Below are positions 1 through 8,467 of a stretch of DNA of 41,778 nt, in pieces. The stretch's first letter is position 1. Each line of letters begins with the position of its first letter. The notes under the pieces are model-generated. The model had not been told where the DNA came from and made no database searches. It was given only the letters and a program-made list of their open reading frames with translations. The translations under genes were made by a program, and so were the position numbers. Source of the DNA: JBMNOU01 sp050943215 (lineage in GTDB: Bacteria; Bacillota; Clostridia; Christensenellales; SZUA-584); NCBI GenBank assembly GCA_050943215.1, contig JBMNOU010000009.1:1-41778 (forward strand). Reading direction: 5' to 3'.

Positions 1-793
1 TGTTCGTATTCTTAATATGAATTGGAATGTTTGCCTTAAACACAGGGAAGATCGCATCTTCGTGCAAGACCGTTGCGCCCATGTAAGACAATTCCCGAAG
101 TTCCCGATATGTTATTTTTTTAATTACTTTCGGATTTTCGACAATACGCGGATCGGCCATTAAAAACCCGGGTACATCCGTCCAGTTCTCATATACACTG
201 GCCCTGGCCGACCGAGCGACAATGGCGCCTGTGATGTCCGAGCCGCCTCTCGAAAAAGTCTTGATCGTACCGTCAGGCATACTGCCATAAAACCCAGGTA
301 CAACCGCGCGGTTTGAATGGCGGAGCCTTCCGCGCATAACCGTTCTTGTTTTTTCAGGTTCATATAAACCGCTGGCATTGAAGAATACAGCCTCAGCCGA
401 ATCAATAAAATCATACCCTAGATAATCGGCAAGAATAATCCCGCATAGGTATTCGCCTCTGCTAACCGTGTAATCCTCTCCGGCACCCGTTAAAACGTCC
501 TGCTTGACTTTTTCCAAATAGTTTTCTATATCAATACCGATACCAAGACCATCGCGTATACCCACATAACGCGAATATATCTGATTGTATATCGGTTCAA
601 AATCTTCTTTGCGTTTTACTGCGTTATAAAACTCATACAATAGGTCTGTAACCTTTGAGTCTTTGTCAAACCGTTTGCCGGGAGCGGAAGGAACAATATA
701 CTTCCTCTGTGTGTCCATATCGATAATCTTTTTTACTTTCTTTATCTGAGAGGCATCAGCCAAAGAACTTCCGCCAAATTTACATACTATCAT
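1..793 (-). CDS. lysC: Aspartate kinase, N-terminal part (cut by window edge)
   Basis: Phosphorylates aspartate in the first step of the lysine/threonine/methionine (diaminopimelate) pathway. The 264 visible codons begin MIVCKFGGSS, the kinase glycine loop. They later contain SRGGSDITGAI, followed by YENWTDV and DPRIV, all typical of the amino-acid kinase domain of aspartokinases. The C-terminal ACT regulatory domains lie beyond base 1. The ATG at 793-791 overlaps the stop of the upstream DUF1015 gene in a TAATG arrangement, so translation is probably coupled and the two genes share a promoter. The family assignment is secure; which feedback-regulated isoform it is cannot be told without the ACT domains. 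Confidence 0.95.
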   Translation of the reverse strand, partial: MIVCKFGGSSLADASQIKKVKKIIDMDTQRKYIVPSAPGKRFDKDSKVTDLLYEFYNAVKRKEDFEPIYNQIYSRYVGIRDGLGIGIDIENYLEKVKQDVLTGAGEDYTVSRGEYLCGIILADYLGYDFIDSAEAVFFNASGLYEPEKTRTVMRGRLRHSNRAVVPGFYGSMPDGTIKTFSRGGSDITGAIVARSARASVYENWTDVPGFLMADPRIVENPKVIKKITYRELRELSYMGATVLHEDAIFPVFKANIPIHIKNTN

Positions 794-2277
794 TATTTTT
801 CTCTCTTCCGCCCAAATAAGCCCTTCTTCGGCTTGCGGGAATACCTTTTGTTTTCCTCTATCTCCATCGCATCTCCAGCCGCGTAATCCTCTGTTTGCAG
901 ATCGTGGGATGGCTGCTCAACGATTTGCGTATCATCCTGTTGTGGAAGAAGGCTCTCTTCCTGTTCAGGCTCTTCTTTTGCCTCGACAAGTAGTCTGCAT
1001 TCAAAATAATAGCGTTTCTCCTCCGCATTACCCAATGAGAACGATTTTCTCGGAAGAACACCATACTCGATTACGGATTCGAAAAGACTTTCTTTCGTCA
1101 TCGGTTCCATCATAAATCCAAGACATGCATGACCTTTCGCAAGCTCGTGGAATTCCTCATCCCCATGGATATAATCAATCTCGGCCCTGGGGAACTCTTT
1201 TAACAGTTTATCAAGGGCAAGTGTAAGTGTAACAGACAGCAGATCATGCGGCGGATTTGCAATCTCGATACGTCCTTTTGACATTTTCGATTCAAAAAGA
1301 ATGGACTGTACGCCCTCTTTTGTATGTACTTTTGCTCCTCCTCTGGTATACATCATACGTGCTTTAAGACCCATGCCGCTTAAAATCGATACAAGGGTTC
1401 TTAACGCATTTGGCGCCTCAATATTAAAAAGCACCCGGTGTATCGGATTCATCGAAATACCATTGTCATAAAGATTGATTACCTCAACTAGAGCATATCG
1501 CAATGGACTGTTTTGCCGCTGTTCTTCTGTCATTCCAGCCTTTTGTTTATCCCATACCGCTTTTGCAGACACAAGCGAATGGTTGCCATCTCCTACTGCA
1601 AACAACATACCGTCTTGCGATTTTAGTCTTAATCTATCGAGCGCTTCGATAATTCCATCCTGAATTTGCTCATCGTCAATAAACCAGCCTTTGATATGTC
1701 CACCATCCTGTATCAACGAAGTATCATACACTTTGCTGTATTTATCCCTTGCCTCATAAACAGGCCCGATCACGGTATTTTTAATATCGTTGATCATCAG
1801 CATCACATGAGGGCATTCGAGAACTGCCTCTTCCCTCAGCTTCATTCGGGGCGGTATTCTTTCTATCACCGTCTGCTCGGTCGCACGTATCAAAGGCTTT
1901 TTTGTATGATCAATATCGTATTTTTCAAGGTCGACCGCCAGCATGATACCCACGCGTGTCCCATAAGACGTTTTTCGTTCAACAAGTATCACGCCTTTCG
2001 GAAGACGCACTAATACAGCATCTTCAATATAATTGCTCATTGTCTCTTTTGCGTGAGCAATTCTTTCATCGATATCTTCGTCCTTTAAAAACACTTCGGG
2101 AAGAATAATGTGCAATGTGGATGGCGACCCGCCAACTATCTTGCTTGTCTTTATCCAATAATCCTCATTCGAAGTAAACTGGTCGCATGCAACCACAGCC
2201 CACTTTTTTGGGTTTATCTTTTCTTCCGGGATGAGAATTTCCGGAAAAATAATCCCTACCTGTTCCGATTTACCCAT
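793..2277 (-). CDS. DUF1015 family protein
   Basis: A conserved protein of the DUF1015 family, whose biochemical role is not established; in other Firmicutes the family often sits near serine or aspartate metabolism genes. The N-terminus contains the family signature around WAVVACDQFTSNEDYW (residues 25-45), and GDGNHSLVSAKAVWD in the middle is another hallmark. The last 65 residues are a low-complexity Glu/Gln-rich tail ending in a basic RKPKKGLFGRKREK, which looks like an add-on. I chose the ATG at 2277 because GGAGGG lies 5 nt ahead; the TTG one codon upstream is too close. The stop overlaps the start of the aspartate kinase gene, suggesting one transcript. Confidence 0.88.
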   Translation of the reverse strand: MGKSEQVGIIFPEILIPEEKINPKKWAVVACDQFTSNEDYWIKTSKIVGGSPSTLHIILPEVFLKDEDIDERIAHAKETMSNYIEDAVLVRLPKGVILVERKTSYGTRVGIMLAVDLEKYDIDHTKKPLIRATEQTVIERIPPRMKLREEAVLECPHVMLMINDIKNTVIGPVYEARDKYSKVYDTSLIQDGGHIKGWFIDDEQIQDGIIEALDRLRLKSQDGMLFAVGDGNHSLVSAKAVWDKQKAGMTEEQRQNSPLRYALVEVINLYDNGISMNPIHRVLFNIEAPNALRTLVSILSGMGLKARMMYTRGGAKVHTKEGVQSILFESKMSKGRIEIANPPHDLLSVTLTLALDKLLKEFPRAEIDYIHGDEEFHELAKGHACLGFMMEPMTKESLFESVIEYGVLPRKSFSLGNAEEKRYYFECRLLVEAKEEPEQEESLLPQQDDTQIVEQPSHDLQTEDYAAGDAMEIEENKRYSRKPKKGLFGRKREK

Positions 2278-2349
2278 CAAACCCTCCTGTATATATTAAA
2301 AAATCAATTATTACAAGTTTATTATCCTGTCCGAAATATACATACGGTA

Positions 2350-2378
2350 AATATAACACACTCGCCAAACGGATTCAA
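2350..2378 (-). promoter_or_regulatory. Candidate sigma-A promoter for DUF1015-lysC
   Basis: Read on the minus strand, TTGAAT (2378-2373) and TATATT (2355-2350) are separated by exactly 17 bp, about 75 bp upstream of the DUF1015 start. Four and five of six bases match consensus. No experimental support. Confidence 0.5.
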
Positions 2379-2387
2379 GATAAGCAT

Positions 2388-2433
2388 ATAGCTTTTTTAG
2401 CATGGCATGAATAGCTCTTTTGGCACGGCAAAA
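2388..2433. repeat. Two adjacent imperfect 23-bp direct repeats
   Basis: Bases 2388-2410 and 2411-2433 match at 18 of 23 positions; both begin ATAGCT and carry a GCAYGGCA-like core. They lie just upstream of the candidate promoter of the DUF1015-lysC transcript, where an activator site would be expected. Function unknown. Confidence 0.4.
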
Positions 2434-2512
2434 ATGCTGTGTGAAACTTTATCTTTATTAATTCTCTGGCAAAAACAACAGTGCATAGATTCTTTTGTTA
2501 TATTGCCCCGAA

Positions 2513-2543
2513 TAAAAGCTGACACTGGTTTTTCAGTGTCAGC
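2513..2543 (-). terminator. Rho-independent terminator of the PpiC-like gene
   Basis: A perfect 10-bp stem (2518-2527 with 2534-2543, arm GCTGACACTG) with a 6-nt loop is followed on the minus strand by TTTTATT. It sits 54 bp beyond the stop codon of the peptidyl-prolyl isomerase gene. Confidence 0.85.
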
Positions 2544-2596
2544 ACGCGCAATTTTATTTAATCTTTGTATCTGCCTTAAAATCTGATACCGCTTGA

Positions 2597-3835
2597 TTAT
2601 AAGTTTTCAAAATAATAAACTACGTTAAGCCCGGCTTCCCACTCGCCGATTAATGCAGACCATGCATTACCTTGCAAAGAATGCTGCAGCTCGTCATAAA
2701 TCTCATCTTTGACGTTATCGAAAGACACGGCACCTTCAGGTTCGTCGGCGGTATATTCAATGATATGGTATCCGAAATCAGATGGAACCAGATCCGTCCT
2801 GGTACCGATGTTTTCAAGAGACATCGCCGCTTGCGTAAACGATTTAACGTAATCGGTCGTGCCCTCCACAATGGGATATCCTTTAGCATTCATCCCGGGG
2901 TCTTCGTTATATTGCTCTATCGCTTGATCAAAAGTCAACCCTCCGGATTGCAGCTTACTAAGCACATCCTCCGCATTTTGGCGGATCTGCTGAAGGCCGT
3001 TCTGCTGCACTACATCCGCCTGGTCGTTATATCCCGCCTCTCTCAAAGTGCTGATCGCGTTTTTTGTATCTTCGTCAAAAGCAATCAATACCTGCTTGAC
3101 CCAACGCACGCCCGCCGGCACATAATAGGCCGTACTGCCGTAAAGGAAGTCCGATATATATATGGTCGGGTCTGCGCCGATTGTTTCCTTATCGGAAGCA
3201 ACATTTTCATCATATTTCGCCTTGACATCTTGCTCGGTCGGCTTAATATCTCCGACAAGATCGGCGTACGCAGCTTCCTTAGCCACGCTTAGCTTATACA
3301 TATCGATTAATTCCTCTTTTGTCATGCCTAAGCCTTCAAATATCGTCTGCTCATATTCGGCCTTCTTAGCCTGGTATTGCTCATCCGTATAATCCTCGCC
3401 AAGCTCTTGTTTAATCGCCGGTTTGTAGTTGCTTTCAATATAATAGTCGATATCCGTTTGAGCATCTTGCTCAGCTTTTGCAATCTGCTCGTCTGTCAGA
3501 TTCATATACCCTTTTTCTTCCAAAAAAGAACGGAGGACTTTTTCTGTCACAAATGTTTTTAAAATAGATTCAATATATTCCGAGTACGATTTATCCTGTA
3601 ATATATCTTCTCCATATCCGCTTTGTTTAAGATATGTTACAAACTCATTCTTATAAATAGGTTGACCGTCAATTTTGGCAACAATAATAGTTTCATCGGC
3701 AGATGCAGTCACGGTTTCGGTTTCTAAAGGGGCTCCTGCAGTCGAGGTGTCCTTTGGCTCCTCTACCCCACATGCACTAAAAATCATCGCGGCAACGATG
3801 AGAACTGAAAACAATATCGTAATCTTCCTATTCAA
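2597..3835 (-). CDS. PpiC/SurA-type peptidyl-prolyl isomerase lipoprotein
   Basis: A membrane-anchored extracytoplasmic foldase of the PrsA/SurA class, expected to help secreted proteins fold after export. The N-terminus is a lipoprotein signal (basic start, hydrophobic stretch, FSACG with the modified Cys at residue 22). A long helical SurA_N-like region follows. The C-terminal half holds a parvulin-like domain beginning near GVRWVKQVLIAF and ending near DLVPSDFGYHIIEYTA. The chosen start is the TTG at 3835, because GGAGG lies 8 nt upstream and it places the signal peptide at the very N-terminus; the longer in-frame ATG at 3895 would put 20 residues before it. The gene is monocistronic with its own terminator. 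The parvulin region looks divergent, so it may be more chaperone than isomerase. Confidence 0.85.
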   Translation of the reverse strand: MNRKITILFSVLIVAAMIFSACGVEEPKDTSTAGAPLETETVTASADETIIVAKIDGQPIYKNEFVTYLKQSGYGEDILQDKSYSEYIESILKTFVTEKVLRSFLEEKGYMNLTDEQIAKAEQDAQTDIDYYIESNYKPAIKQELGEDYTDEQYQAKKAEYEQTIFEGLGMTKEELIDMYKLSVAKEAAYADLVGDIKPTEQDVKAKYDENVASDKETIGADPTIYISDFLYGSTAYYVPAGVRWVKQVLIAFDEDTKNAISTLREAGYNDQADVVQQNGLQQIRQNAEDVLSKLQSGGLTFDQAIEQYNEDPGMNAKGYPIVEGTTDYVKSFTQAAMSLENIGTRTDLVPSDFGYHIIEYTADEPEGAVSFDNVKDEIYDELQHSLQGNAWSALIGEWEAGLNVVYYFENL

Positions 3836-4163
3836 ATCTTTTTCCTCCAATATGATATTACCGTTTATTTTCTCATGAACCCATAACATTTGCAATACTA
3901 CCTTGTGAACAAATTGTAAAACACGATTTGTTTTTCCGGTCTATTTTTTACATATAATATATTTTTGCATTCTTTAGGATTTTGCGTACTTATGGTATCT
4001 TTTGGCAAAGCGAGGAAAACTTCAGAAGTGGTACTATATTCTTAAAACGTAAAAACCTACTGTGGTTACACGCTGATTTGAAAAAAGTATTGCTATTGAT
4101 TATTACCCAAAATAGACGTATTATTGATTCGAGCATCGCAGAACATAGATCGGTAGGGATTGT
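3836..4163. other. Divergent intergenic region
   Basis: This 328-bp AT-rich gap separates the PpiC-like gene (minus) and the MscS gene (plus), so it must contain both promoters. I see only weak -35/-10 candidates, for example TTTACA with a 17-bp spacer to a poor -10 on the minus strand. I see no RNA gene and no convincing short ORF. Confidence 0.4.
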
Positions 4164-5033
4164 ATGGATCAGTTTTTTACAAATATATGGACAAGCATCA
4201 CCGATTTTTTTCTAAACCTGGGCAATAATGCCGATCAGATATTGATCGCGATTACCAAAATCGTCGGTATCATTATACTCGCAAAAATCGTTATCATGAT
4301 ACTTAGGCGCATCATTAAAAAAGTATTAATAAAAAGCAAAAATCGAAAACCACTATCCGCCATGGCAAAAAAATCCGAAACAATTGAAAGTGTTTCAGGT
4401 TCAGTCGCCAAATATGCGGTTTACTTTTTTGCTATCACATCCGTTCTCGGGATACTTGGGCTGGGTGCGACAGTTAGCTCGCTGCTCGCGACGGCGGGGA
4501 TCGGCGGCATTGCGATCGCTTTCGGAGCCCAAAGTCTCGTGAAAGATGTCGTGTCAGGGCTCTTTATGCTTTTTGAAAACCAGTTTTCGGTGGGCGAATA
4601 CATTGAGGTGGACGGGGAGAAAGGAACAGTAGAGACAATTACCATACGTACAACCAGAATCCGCCGGTTTACGGGAGAAATAACTACAATACCCAACGGA
4701 ACCATCACAAAAGTCACAAACTATTCACGCGGAGATCATCTTGCAATCATCGACATACCAGTTGCTTACGAAACAGATATAGAGACAGCCAGTAAGATCA
4801 TGCAAAATACAGGATTGGAATATATGAAAAACCATGATAATATACTTGAGGAACCGCATGTCCTCGGAATAACCGATTTGGGCGAATCAAATATCGTCAT
4901 ACGCATGATCATCCGGGTTAAACCGCTGACTCACTGGGATACGGAGCGCGATTTAAGACGCCTGATAAAAGAAGAGTTCAGCCGGACGGGCATAAAGGTG
5001 CCCTATCCGCATCGCATCATAGTCAGCGGATAG
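4164..5033 (+). CDS. MscS-family small mechanosensitive channel
   Basis: A tension-gated membrane channel that releases solutes on hypo-osmotic shock. The 289-residue length suits the small MscS/YkuT class. A first transmembrane helix (about residues 25-47) is followed by a second (70-95). The pore-lining third helix contains LLATAGIGGIAIAFGAQSLV with the Gly/Ala pattern typical of MscS TM3. The cytoplasmic beta domain follows (VGEYIEVDGEKGTVETI, then TIPNGTITKVTNYSR). The ribosome binding site before the ATG is weak (GTAGGG). It is followed after 12 nt by DUF951 and then signal peptidase, a plausible cell-envelope operon. Confidence 0.93.
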   Translation: MDQFFTNIWTSITDFFLNLGNNADQILIAITKIVGIIILAKIVIMILRRIIKKVLIKSKNRKPLSAMAKKSETIESVSGSVAKYAVYFFAITSVLGILGLGATVSSLLATAGIGGIAIAFGAQSLVKDVVSGLFMLFENQFSVGEYIEVDGEKGTVETITIRTTRIRRFTGEITTIPNGTITKVTNYSRGDHLAIIDIPVAYETDIETASKIMQNTGLEYMKNHDNILEEPHVLGITDLGESNIVIRMIIRVKPLTHWDTERDLRRLIKEEFSRTGIKVPYPHRIIVSG

Positions 5034-5045
5034 GCGGAGGCTATT

Positions 5046-5237
5046 TTGGATTATTCTTTGGGAGATATCATACAAATGAAAAAACCGCATCCGTGCGGAG
5101 AAAACAGCTGGCGAATTATCCGCGTCGGCATGGATGTAAAAATCAAATGTCTTGGCTGCGGCCATATCGTGATGCTTCCGCATGAGGTATTTATTAAACG
5201 ACTGAAAAGGATTTTGCCTGATGAGAAAACAATATGA
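5046..5237 (+). CDS. DUF951 family protein (YyzM-like)
   Basis: A 63-residue protein of the DUF951 family, function unknown. It carries the family pattern DIIQMKKPHPCG near the start and KCLGCGHIVMLPH, giving a CxxC pair that could bind a metal with the earlier Cys. It starts at TTG, chosen because GGAGG lies 5 nt upstream and no ATG gives the conserved N-terminus. The 3' end overlaps the signal peptidase start by 17 bp, indicating coupled translation. In many Firmicutes the gene sits near an MscS channel gene, as here. Confidence 0.85.
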   Translation: MDYSLGDIIQMKKPHPCGENSWRIIRVGMDVKIKCLGCGHIVMLPHEVFIKRLKRILPDEKTI

Positions 5238-5808
5238 ACCATTCGTTACCGATTCGGAAGAAGATTTAGATCAAACGTCAAGAATGCAGCTCAAAAAAGA
5301 ATATAGGAAACGTGAAACAAGAGGATGGATTTTTTCGCTAGTTTCCGCCATTTTGATTGCTCTTCTTCTCAGGTTTTTTGTTTTTGAGTTTATACGGGTA
5401 GACGGGCCCTCGATGGAACCTACGCTATTTACGGACGAGTATGTTTTTATGGAAAAGGTTACATACTGGTTCAGCACCCCTCAGCGCGGCGATATCATCA
5501 TCTGCTCTTTCCCAGATAGAACGGATACGTACGTCAAGCGCATCATCGGTATAGAAGGTGATACTATTCAGATCGACGGCGGCGTGCTATATATTAACGG
5601 TATAGCAAATTATGATTATTTTGCGGATATCATGTATACTGACATGGCTCCAATAATCGTTCCGGAAAACCATATTTTCGTTATGGGCGACAACAGAAAC
5701 CGATCAATGGATTCATCAAGCAGCAGCGTAGGGCCGTTATCCTATAACATGATTCTAGGAAAGGCTCTGTTTGTCATCTGGCCAGTTGACAAGATCCACG
5801 GTCTGTAA
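5221..5808 (+). CDS. lepB: Signal peptidase I
   Basis: Membrane-bound serine protease that cleaves signal peptides from Sec-exported proteins. One N-terminal membrane helix (about residues 36-57) precedes the catalytic domain. Ser64 in DGPSMEPTL is the nucleophile, and Lys106 in YVKRIIG is the general base. The C-terminal GDNRNRSMDSSS box is diagnostic. At 195 residues it has the length of Gram-positive enzymes such as SipS. The ATG overlaps the end of DUF951. Given the secreted and lipoprotein genes in this window it is a housekeeping enzyme, though genomes of this kind often carry several paralogues. Confidence 0.95.
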   Translation: MRKQYEPFVTDSEEDLDQTSRMQLKKEYRKRETRGWIFSLVSAILIALLLRFFVFEFIRVDGPSMEPTLFTDEYVFMEKVTYWFSTPQRGDIIICSFPDRTDTYVKRIIGIEGDTIQIDGGVLYINGIANYDYFADIMYTDMAPIIVPENHIFVMGDNRNRSMDSSSSSVGPLSYNMILGKALFVIWPVDKIHGL

Positions 5809-5826
5809 TAGCGCCCTTAAAGACCT

Positions 5827-6513
5827 TTATCTACGCCTCGATAATGCCGAAAACCTGATAACATTCAGCAGCGCAACCAACGTTGCCGCAACGTACGTTA
5901 AAGCCGCGGCGCTCAGCATTTTCTTCGCACCGTATATTTCTTCGTCAGATAGCACGTTCTCTTGCACCAGCGCCGTCAGCGCACGTCTTGACGCATTATA
6001 TTCGACCGGCAGCGTTACCAGCTGAAAAACAAATATGCCGACAAATATATATACGGCGATATCGATCGTTCGCTGGAATCCCGCAAAAACGCCGAGAATG
6101 ATAATCGGCCACAGCAGATACGATGCGGCACTGACAACAGGAGCGATAAGGCTTCTAAACGATAGCGGTATATAACCGCTGCTGTGCTGTATCGCATGGC
6201 CAGATTCATGTGCAGCTACAGCCACCGCGGCAATCGAGCTCCCCGAATAGTTAGCTTCTGAAAGATTAAGCGTTCTTTTTCTCGGGTTGTAATTATCGGA
6301 TAGCATCCCCCTGGCCGCCAAAATTTCCACATACTGTATACCGTTGCTTGCAAGTATGCGCCTAGCTGCTTCTTTACCAGACACACCGCTGGCAACGGGT
6401 ATCTTTGAATACGTGCCATATGCTTTCGTCACTCGGGATTGTGCCCATACGGCAACGATGATCCCGGGAATAATCAGAATAATCGTCCAATCTAAATAAA
6501 ATGGGTAAATCAT
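5827..6513 (-). CDS. Zinc metallopeptidase, YugP-like
   Basis: Membrane-embedded putative zinc protease of the YugP family (PF04298-type neutral zinc metallopeptidase). The HESGHAIQH zinc motif is plain in the middle of the protein. It is flanked by an N-terminal hydrophobic segment (YLDWTIILIIPGIIVAVWAQ) and by several C-terminal helices. I chose the ATG at 6513, with GGAGGG 5 nt ahead, over the upstream ATG at 6534. It is convergent with lepB and lies downstream of apbE on the same strand. Substrates are unknown. Confidence 0.9.
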   Translation of the reverse strand: MIYPFYLDWTIILIIPGIIVAVWAQSRVTKAYGTYSKIPVASGVSGKEAARRILASNGIQYVEILAARGMLSDNYNPRKRTLNLSEANYSGSSIAAVAVAAHESGHAIQHSSGYIPLSFRSLIAPVVSAASYLLWPIIILGVFAGFQRTIDIAVYIFVGIFVFQLVTLPVEYNASRRALTALVQENVLSDEEIYGAKKMLSAAALTYVAATLVALLNVIRFSALSRRR

Positions 6514-6552
6514 AACTTCCCTCCACTCATACATTTATATTGTGCGTCATGT

Positions 6553-6708
6553 CTATAATGCATATTCAGCACACGTTCCGCACGTCGAAAGATACGCCGC
6601 GCCGGTTAACACGCCTGATACAAAAACAAAGCAGATAACGCATTCGTTTCTCGAAAGCACGAGAATAAGTAATAAGCGCTTACTAGCTTTTGAGCGTATA
6701 TGTTTCAT
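6553..6708 (-). CDS. Possible 51-aa membrane protein with two CxxC motifs
   Basis: A short open frame overlaps the 3' end of the ApbE gene by 26 bp and ends 40 bp before the metallopeptidase start. The product begins MKHIRSKASKR, then a CVIC motif, a hydrophobic stretch (FVFVSGVLTGAAYL) and a second motif CGTC close to the C-terminus. The ribosome binding site is weak. I do not recognise a family. The position between apbE and a membrane protease and the paired cysteines make it worth listing, but it may be non-coding. Confidence 0.3.
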   Translation of the reverse strand: MKHIRSKASKRLLLILVLSRNECVICFVFVSGVLTGAAYLSTCGTCAEYAL

Positions 6709-7684
6709 TAGTGATCTCGATGCTGTCTTTAAAGCCATCCGTTACATAAACCTCACGGGTTTTTGTGATAAACACCGCTTGGGTATCCGGTACCGTTTGT
6801 GCGTATGCCAATCCCGTATCGAGACCCATCACAAACAGCGCCGTCGAAAGCGCGTCAGCCCGAGTGCTGTTCTTGCAGACGACCGACACGCAAGCAAGGG
6901 AATTGTCAGCCGGATATCCCGTGTTTGGATCGAATATATGATGGTACATCTTACCGCCGCTTTCAAAATACCGCTCGTAGACGCCCGACGTAACAACAGA
7001 CGTGTCGCTGACGCTGACAACGGCTGCGTATTCGCCTTCGGTACCGAAGGGATCCCTAAGGCCGATTCGGTAATCACTGCCGTCCGGCTTTTTACCGTAT
7101 GCATAGATATTACCGCCAAGATTCAAGAGCGCACTTTTTATCCCATATTTCTCATATATCTCCACCGCGCTATCGGCAGCGTATCCTTTGCCGATAGCGC
7201 CAAGGTCGATCATCATGCCGCTATGTGCCAGCGACACTTTGGTTCCGTCAACCGTTATCCCTGAATAATCAACCAGCGCAATCGCCTTGTTTATCTCGTC
7301 TTCAAACGGAACTCGCGGGTTTCCGCTGATGTCCCAGAGGCGGGTTATAGTGCCGATAGTCGGATCAAAAGCGCCGCCCGTCTCGGCGGCTATGTCGGCC
7401 GCCGTCTGTATGAGTTCCGCAATCTCTTTTGTCACGCGAACGGCATCAGGAGCAGCCATGTTAATTTCATAGATATATGAGCCTTTTTTCATCGACATCG
7501 TGTTTGTTACATCCTGCAGCATATGTGCCACTTCGGCAATAGCATGATCCGCGCCGGAACCGTAGACTTGCTGGGTGCATACTGTATCAAGTGCGAAGCT
7601 TTCGCTTGTATGCGCTTGCGCTGAGAATGCACACGCCGGCAGCATAGCGGATAAAAATATTATGAGTAGCAAACATTTTTTCAT
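6683..7684 (-). CDS. apbE: FAD:protein FMN transferase, ApbE family
   Basis: Transfers FMN from FAD to a Thr/Ser of an extracytoplasmic acceptor protein. It has an N-terminal signal (MKKCLLLIIFLSAMLPAC) that may be a lipoprotein signal, although LPAC has an unusual Pro at -2. Family motifs in order are FDPTIGTITRLW, DLGAIGKGYAADSA, ALLNLGGNIYAYGKKPDG and HHIFDPNTGYPADNS, the last two being substrate and metal-binding regions. The 333 residues match the usual length. No FMN-binding-domain partner (RnfG/NqrC-like) is in the window, so the acceptor must be elsewhere. Confidence 0.93.
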   Translation of the reverse strand: MKKCLLLIIFLSAMLPACAFSAQAHTSESFALDTVCTQQVYGSGADHAIAEVAHMLQDVTNTMSMKKGSYIYEINMAAPDAVRVTKEIAELIQTAADIAAETGGAFDPTIGTITRLWDISGNPRVPFEDEINKAIALVDYSGITVDGTKVSLAHSGMMIDLGAIGKGYAADSAVEIYEKYGIKSALLNLGGNIYAYGKKPDGSDYRIGLRDPFGTEGEYAAVVSVSDTSVVTSGVYERYFESGGKMYHHIFDPNTGYPADNSLACVSVVCKNSTRADALSTALFVMGLDTGLAYAQTVPDTQAVFITKTREVYVTDGFKDSIEITNETYTLKS

Positions 7685-7793
7685 GATTTAATTATAGTTA
7701 CTTTGGCAGAAAGAAGCAACTGATGCCTTACAACTCCGCCCCTATTAATTTTGGCGAAAAAATAAAAAATTCATATATTATTGCTAATATTCG

Positions 7794-7820
7794 TTGACAA
7801 TGACATTATTTTCGTATAAT
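7794..7820 (+). promoter_or_regulatory. Promoter of the TetR-ABC operon
   Basis: A perfect TTGACA (7794-7799) and a perfect TATAAT (7815-7820) are separated by 15 bp, which is short of the ideal 17. Located 45 bp upstream of the TetR start codon. The short spacing might make the promoter weak or activator-dependent. Confidence 0.75.
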
Positions 7821-7840
7821 GTAAGTAGTCACTTGCATTA
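7817..7840. promoter_or_regulatory. Palindromic operator, probably for the adjacent TetR protein
   Basis: Ten-base arms TAATGTAAGT (7817-7826) and ACTTGCATTA (7831-7840), separated by 4 bp, pair at 9 of 10 positions. The site overlaps the -10 box and the transcription start, the usual place for an autorepressing TetR-family operator. Assignment to the neighbouring TetR protein is inference. Confidence 0.65.
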
Positions 7841-7864
7841 ATATTATTTTTCCGGAGTACACCT

Positions 7865-8431
7865 ATGAACAGTACCCATGGACGAATCATCAGTGCCGCA
7901 AAAGAATTGTTTGAAAAAAAAGGCTTTGCGGCCGCTACAACAAAAGAGATCGCGGCGCTTGCAAACGTCAGCGAGGTCACCCTCTTTCGGCATTTTGAAA
8001 ATAAGCGTAATCTATTTGAAAAAACAGTGCATAGCTGTACCCGATCATATAAGATAGACGATTATTTAAAAAACGGCGTCACTTATGAGCTCGACCACGA
8101 TTTAACATGGATCGGGTATCATATAATGGAAATACACAAGCAAAATGCGCCTATGTTCAGGATGATCATACGTGACAAGATACGCGGCTCGGTTCCTGAA
8201 ATGCATATCAAATGCAATGAGCATTCCTTAGAATGCCAGCTGCATCAGTATTTTGATACAATGAAAAAACTCGGCAAGCTTAGCACCGATCCCAAAATGG
8301 CTATCAAGTTTTACATCACGAACATTACCGGATATTTTATGCGTGAAATTTTTTCAAAGATCAGTGTTCAGAACGACGAAAAATACTTTGCGTGGATGCT
8401 AAAGCAGGTAATTGCTATACTCAAGTCCTAA
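7865..8431 (+). CDS. TetR/AcrR-family transcriptional regulator
   Basis: A 188-residue one-component regulator. The N-terminal helix-turn-helix is typical of TetR proteins (residues about 9-54, with TTKEIAALANVSEVTLFRHF as helices 2-3). The C-terminal ligand domain is unlike anything I can name. It starts at ATG with CCGGAG 7 nt upstream. It is first in an operon with two ABC exporter subunits (gap 36 bp). By analogy with other exporter-linked TetR proteins it probably represses the operon until it binds a substrate of the pump, using the palindrome on its own -10 box. Confidence 0.9.
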   Translation: MNSTHGRIISAAKELFEKKGFAAATTKEIAALANVSEVTLFRHFENKRNLFEKTVHSCTRSYKIDDYLKNGVTYELDHDLTWIGYHIMEIHKQNAPMFRMIIRDKIRGSVPEMHIKCNEHSLECQLHQYFDTMKKLGKLSTDPKMAIKFYITNITGYFMREIFSKISVQNDEKYFAWMLKQVIAILKS

Positions 8432-8467
8432 ACGCAATGTATCTATGTTTTTAAGAAAGGGAGCATA

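Noticed and set aside
2411..2440. TGGCAC-like sequence suggesting a sigma-54 promoter
   Set aside because: The spacing to the next GC element is 12 instead of 10 nt, it reads on the plus strand away from the genes, and no sigma-54 activator is nearby.
3982..4215. 77-codon plus-strand frame before mscS
   Set aside because: No ribosome binding site, biased low-quality composition, and it overlaps the start of mscS.
6542..7264. Long plus-strand frame opposite apbE
   Set aside because: Antisense shadow of apbE and its flank; composition is not protein-like and the apbE frame is certain.
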